A stretch of DNA of 64,000 nucleotides from an uncultured bacterium (GTDB lineage: Bacteria; Oederibacteriota; PGYV01; Palsa-1178): assembly GCA_937889595.1 (NCBI GenBank), contig CALAOR010000064.1:62001-126000 (forward strand). Direction: 5' to 3'. The position numbers and the translations under genes are program-made. Positions 62,401 to 64,000 of this stretch are shown here, piece by piece (position 1 is the first letter of the stretch; each line of letters opens with the position of its first letter). The notes beneath the pieces are model-generated. The model did not search any database. It saw only the letters and a program-made list of their open reading frames with translations, and was not told the DNA's origin.

Positions 62401-63512
62401 AGATAAAAATACCGTTTGCCGATGCAATAAAGGGATACTACAGGAATATGAACCCGGTGATCTTAGTCTGTACCCTGCTTTTGATGATAGTGGGCTCGGC
62501 GGCCGTTTACAGCGCTACAGGAACATCAGGAAACCCTTTCTTTGAAAAACAGCTGATATGGTACCTGGTCGGGATTATAATAATGCTTTTCTTCGCAAAT
62601 ACAAATTATAACAGCCTGATCAACCTGGCCAATTATTTTTACGCGGCGTTTATGCTGCTTTTGATGCTTGTTTTGCTGATAGGGCACACGTCGCTCGGCG
62701 CGACACGCTGGCTGAAAATAGGCAGTTTCCAGTTCCAGCCAAGCGAGTTTATGAAGATCATAGTGCCACTGGCTATGATCAGGTTCATGCTGGTTTCAAG
62801 CAGGGACAGCTTTGACTGGAAAAATATCCTGAAACTCCTGCTGCTTGTCGCGGTGCCGCTTGCTTTCATCATCAAGCAGCCCGACCTGGGGACATCCATA
62901 CTCCTCCTCCCAGTTGTTTTAGCGGTCCTTTTTATGGGAAACATACCCGCAAAAAAATTAATCACAATTATTATCGTCGGCGCGCTTATAATGCCCGTGG
63001 CATATCTTTTCCTGCATGATTACCAGAAGCAGCGTATACAGGTTTTTATAAACCCGCAGAGTGATTCGCTCGGCGCCGGATACAATGTCATACAGTCGCA
63101 AATAGCCGTAGGCTCGGGGAAATTAATAGGCAAAGGATGGGCGCAGGGCACGCAGAGCCAGTTGAATTTTATACCGATAAAGTACACGGATTTTATATTT
63201 GCGGTAATTGCGGAAGAGTTCGGCATGGTAGGCAGCCTGGTGGTCATGCTTATATACTATTTTCTCCTCATGGAAGGACTTAAAATCGTGAAATTGTGCA
63301 AATTTAACGGGGGCAAAATGCTCGGGGGCGCCTTGACATGCGTGCTCTTTATGCAGATCTTTATAAATATAGGCATGAACATAGGCATTATGCCCGTGAC
63401 AGGGATAACCCTGCCGCTGTTAAGCTACGGCGGTTCTTCTGTCATGGTTGTAATGATGATACTGGGAATATTGCAGAACATATACAGGGAATACATAAAA
63501 GTCGAGGATTAA
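62397..63512 (+). CDS. mrdB: SEDS peptidoglycan glycosyltransferase RodA
   Basis: 371 residues, about ten helices, 4-nt overlap with mrdA. SEDS signatures: GATRWLKIGSFQFQPSEFMKI, IKQPDLGTSILLLP (catalytic Asp), DFIFAVIAEEFGMVGSLVV, and PVTGITLPLLSYGGSSVM. Polymerises lipid II with PBP2. No terminator before the next gene, which begins 1 nt later. Confidence 0.95.
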   Translation: MKIKIPFADAIKGYYRNMNPVILVCTLLLMIVGSAAVYSATGTSGNPFFEKQLIWYLVGIIIMLFFANTNYNSLINLANYFYAAFMLLLMLVLLIGHTSLGATRWLKIGSFQFQPSEFMKIIVPLAMIRFMLVSSRDSFDWKNILKLLLLVAVPLAFIIKQPDLGTSILLLPVVLAVLFMGNIPAKKLITIIIVGALIMPVAYLFLHDYQKQRIQVFINPQSDSLGAGYNVIQSQIAVGSGKLIGKGWAQGTQSQLNFIPIKYTDFIFAVIAEEFGMVGSLVVMLIYYFLLMEGLKIVKLCKFNGGKMLGGALTCVLFMQIFINIGMNIGIMPVTGITLPLLSYGGSSVMVVMMILGILQNIYREYIKVED

Positions 63513-63513
63513 A

Positions 63514-64000
63514 ATGAAAAGCATCTACATCAACACAGAGGATTTTGACACAAATGTTGCCATAGCCGGGGAAGGCAGGCTGTGTAATTTTTTTACGGAG
63601 AAAAACCTGTATGCACAGAACGGCAATGTATATAAGGGAAAGATATCAAAGATAGTATCGAACATGAACTTTGTGTTTGTGGAAATAGGCGACGCAAAAC
63701 CGGCGTTTTTGTCCGAAAAAGAGTATTATGACTTTTCCAGCAAGGATATAACCGAGGCTGTATGCGTATCGGAAATTTCCGGTACGGATGATAACGGCAG
63801 GCAAAACGGGACAATAGCGGGCCTCTTTAAAAAAGGACAGGAAGTCATGGTGCAGGTAATCAAGGAACCGTATAATACAAAAGGCGCGAGATTAACAACC
63901 AATGTGACGCTTCCGGGGCAGCATATTGTATTTGCCCCATTCATGAAACATACCGGAGTTTCAAAACGCATTACGGATGACCGCGAACGCGACCGCCTTA
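63514..64000 (+). CDS. rng: Ribonuclease E/G family protein, N-terminal part (runs off the window)
   Basis: 162 codons visible, missing from the track because no stop is reached. S1-like part: GNVYKGKISKIVSNMNFVFVEIGDAKPAFL; then VIKEPYNTKGARLTTNVTLPGQHIVF, GVSKRITDDRERDRL, landmarks of the RNase E/G core. Functions in rRNA 5' maturation and mRNA decay; often beside mre/rodA genes (mreB-C-D-rng in E. coli). Whether E or G cannot be told. Confidence 0.9.
   Translation, partial: MKSIYINTEDFDTNVAIAGEGRLCNFFTEKNLYAQNGNVYKGKISKIVSNMNFVFVEIGDAKPAFLSEKEYYDFSSKDITEAVCVSEISGTDDNGRQNGTIAGLFKKGQEVMVQVIKEPYNTKGARLTTNVTLPGQHIVFAPFMKHTGVSKRITDDRERDRL

Overview
This window reads as a chromosomal segment of a free-living, rod-shaped, diderm (Gram-negative type) bacterium. 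The diderm call rests on an ExbB/ExbD/TonB cluster, a vitamin B12 TonB-dependent receptor, LptF/LptG lipopolysaccharide-export permeases and MreBCD/PBP2/RodA. Thr/Pro-rich linkers ending in a YPNPFNP-type C-terminal motif, frequent GTG/TTG starts, tightly packed operons and many short palindromic intergenic repeats resemble deep-branching candidate phyla (Goldbacteria, Omnitrophota or Elusimicrobiota type). That taxonomic idea is a guess from style; no rRNA or tRNA gene was recognised.

Layout. 0-7.5 kb: end of a FlgD-Ig-type protein, a large TPR protein, ExbB, two ExbDs, TonB, an envelope protein and an unknown protein (envelope energisation). 7.6-12.8 kb: phosphofructokinase, a beta-CASP ribonuclease, then FtsE-FtsX-EnvC-like (septal hydrolase control). 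12.8-16.6 kb on the minus strand: LptG, LptF and a GT39-type glycosyltransferase. 16.6-17.2 kb: a gene-free divergent spacer with a long covarying hairpin element and an orphan terminator. 17.2-24.4 kb: DEAD-box helicase, small membrane proteins, a secreted GH44 glucanase, and a three-gene set of ECF sigma factor, membrane-anchored protein with an outside carbohydrate-binding-like domain, and a secreted paralogue of that domain. 24.6-27.6 kb: UvrD-type helicase fused to a PD-(D/E)XK Fe-S nuclease. 27.6-29.9 kb: a repeat-rich accessory patch with a broken HigB-type toxin, its intact antitoxin, and a second orphan antitoxin. 29.9-35 kb: tmk-holB-ricT-metG-tatD. 35-39.5 kb: trpDCFBA. 39.5-46.1 kb: GAF-GAF-HD-GYP, accD, folC, cysE, ligA. 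46.4-51.3 kb: GH57 enzyme, purD, purE, tsaC, ferredoxin. 51.4-57.6 kb: a cobalamin-riboswitch-led B12 salvage locus (phosphatase, adenosyltransferase, BtuF-C-D, BtuB). 57.8-63.5 kb: mreB-mreC-mreD-mrdA-rodA elongasome operon, then the start of RNase E/G.

How parts connect. The ExbB/ExbD/TonB cluster at the left could energise the BtuB receptor at the right, which would hand B12 to BtuFCD, with CobO and the phosphatase remaking adenosylcobalamin. Starch/glucan-type enzymes (GH44, GH57), a GT39 transferase and phosphofructokinase point to carbohydrate use. The GH44/ECF/CBM-like block may be a glycan-sensing regulatory circuit and is the strongest candidate for an undescribed system.

Repeats. 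At least eight families of short structured repeats occupy the spacers (called A to K below). Family A (two 102-nt hairpins whose arms differ by compensatory changes) and family D (two adjacent hairpins with a compensatory swap) are the most striking. Family C duplicates flank the toxin-antitoxin remnant. Coordinates of repeats, promoters and chosen starts were read by eye from the sequence.
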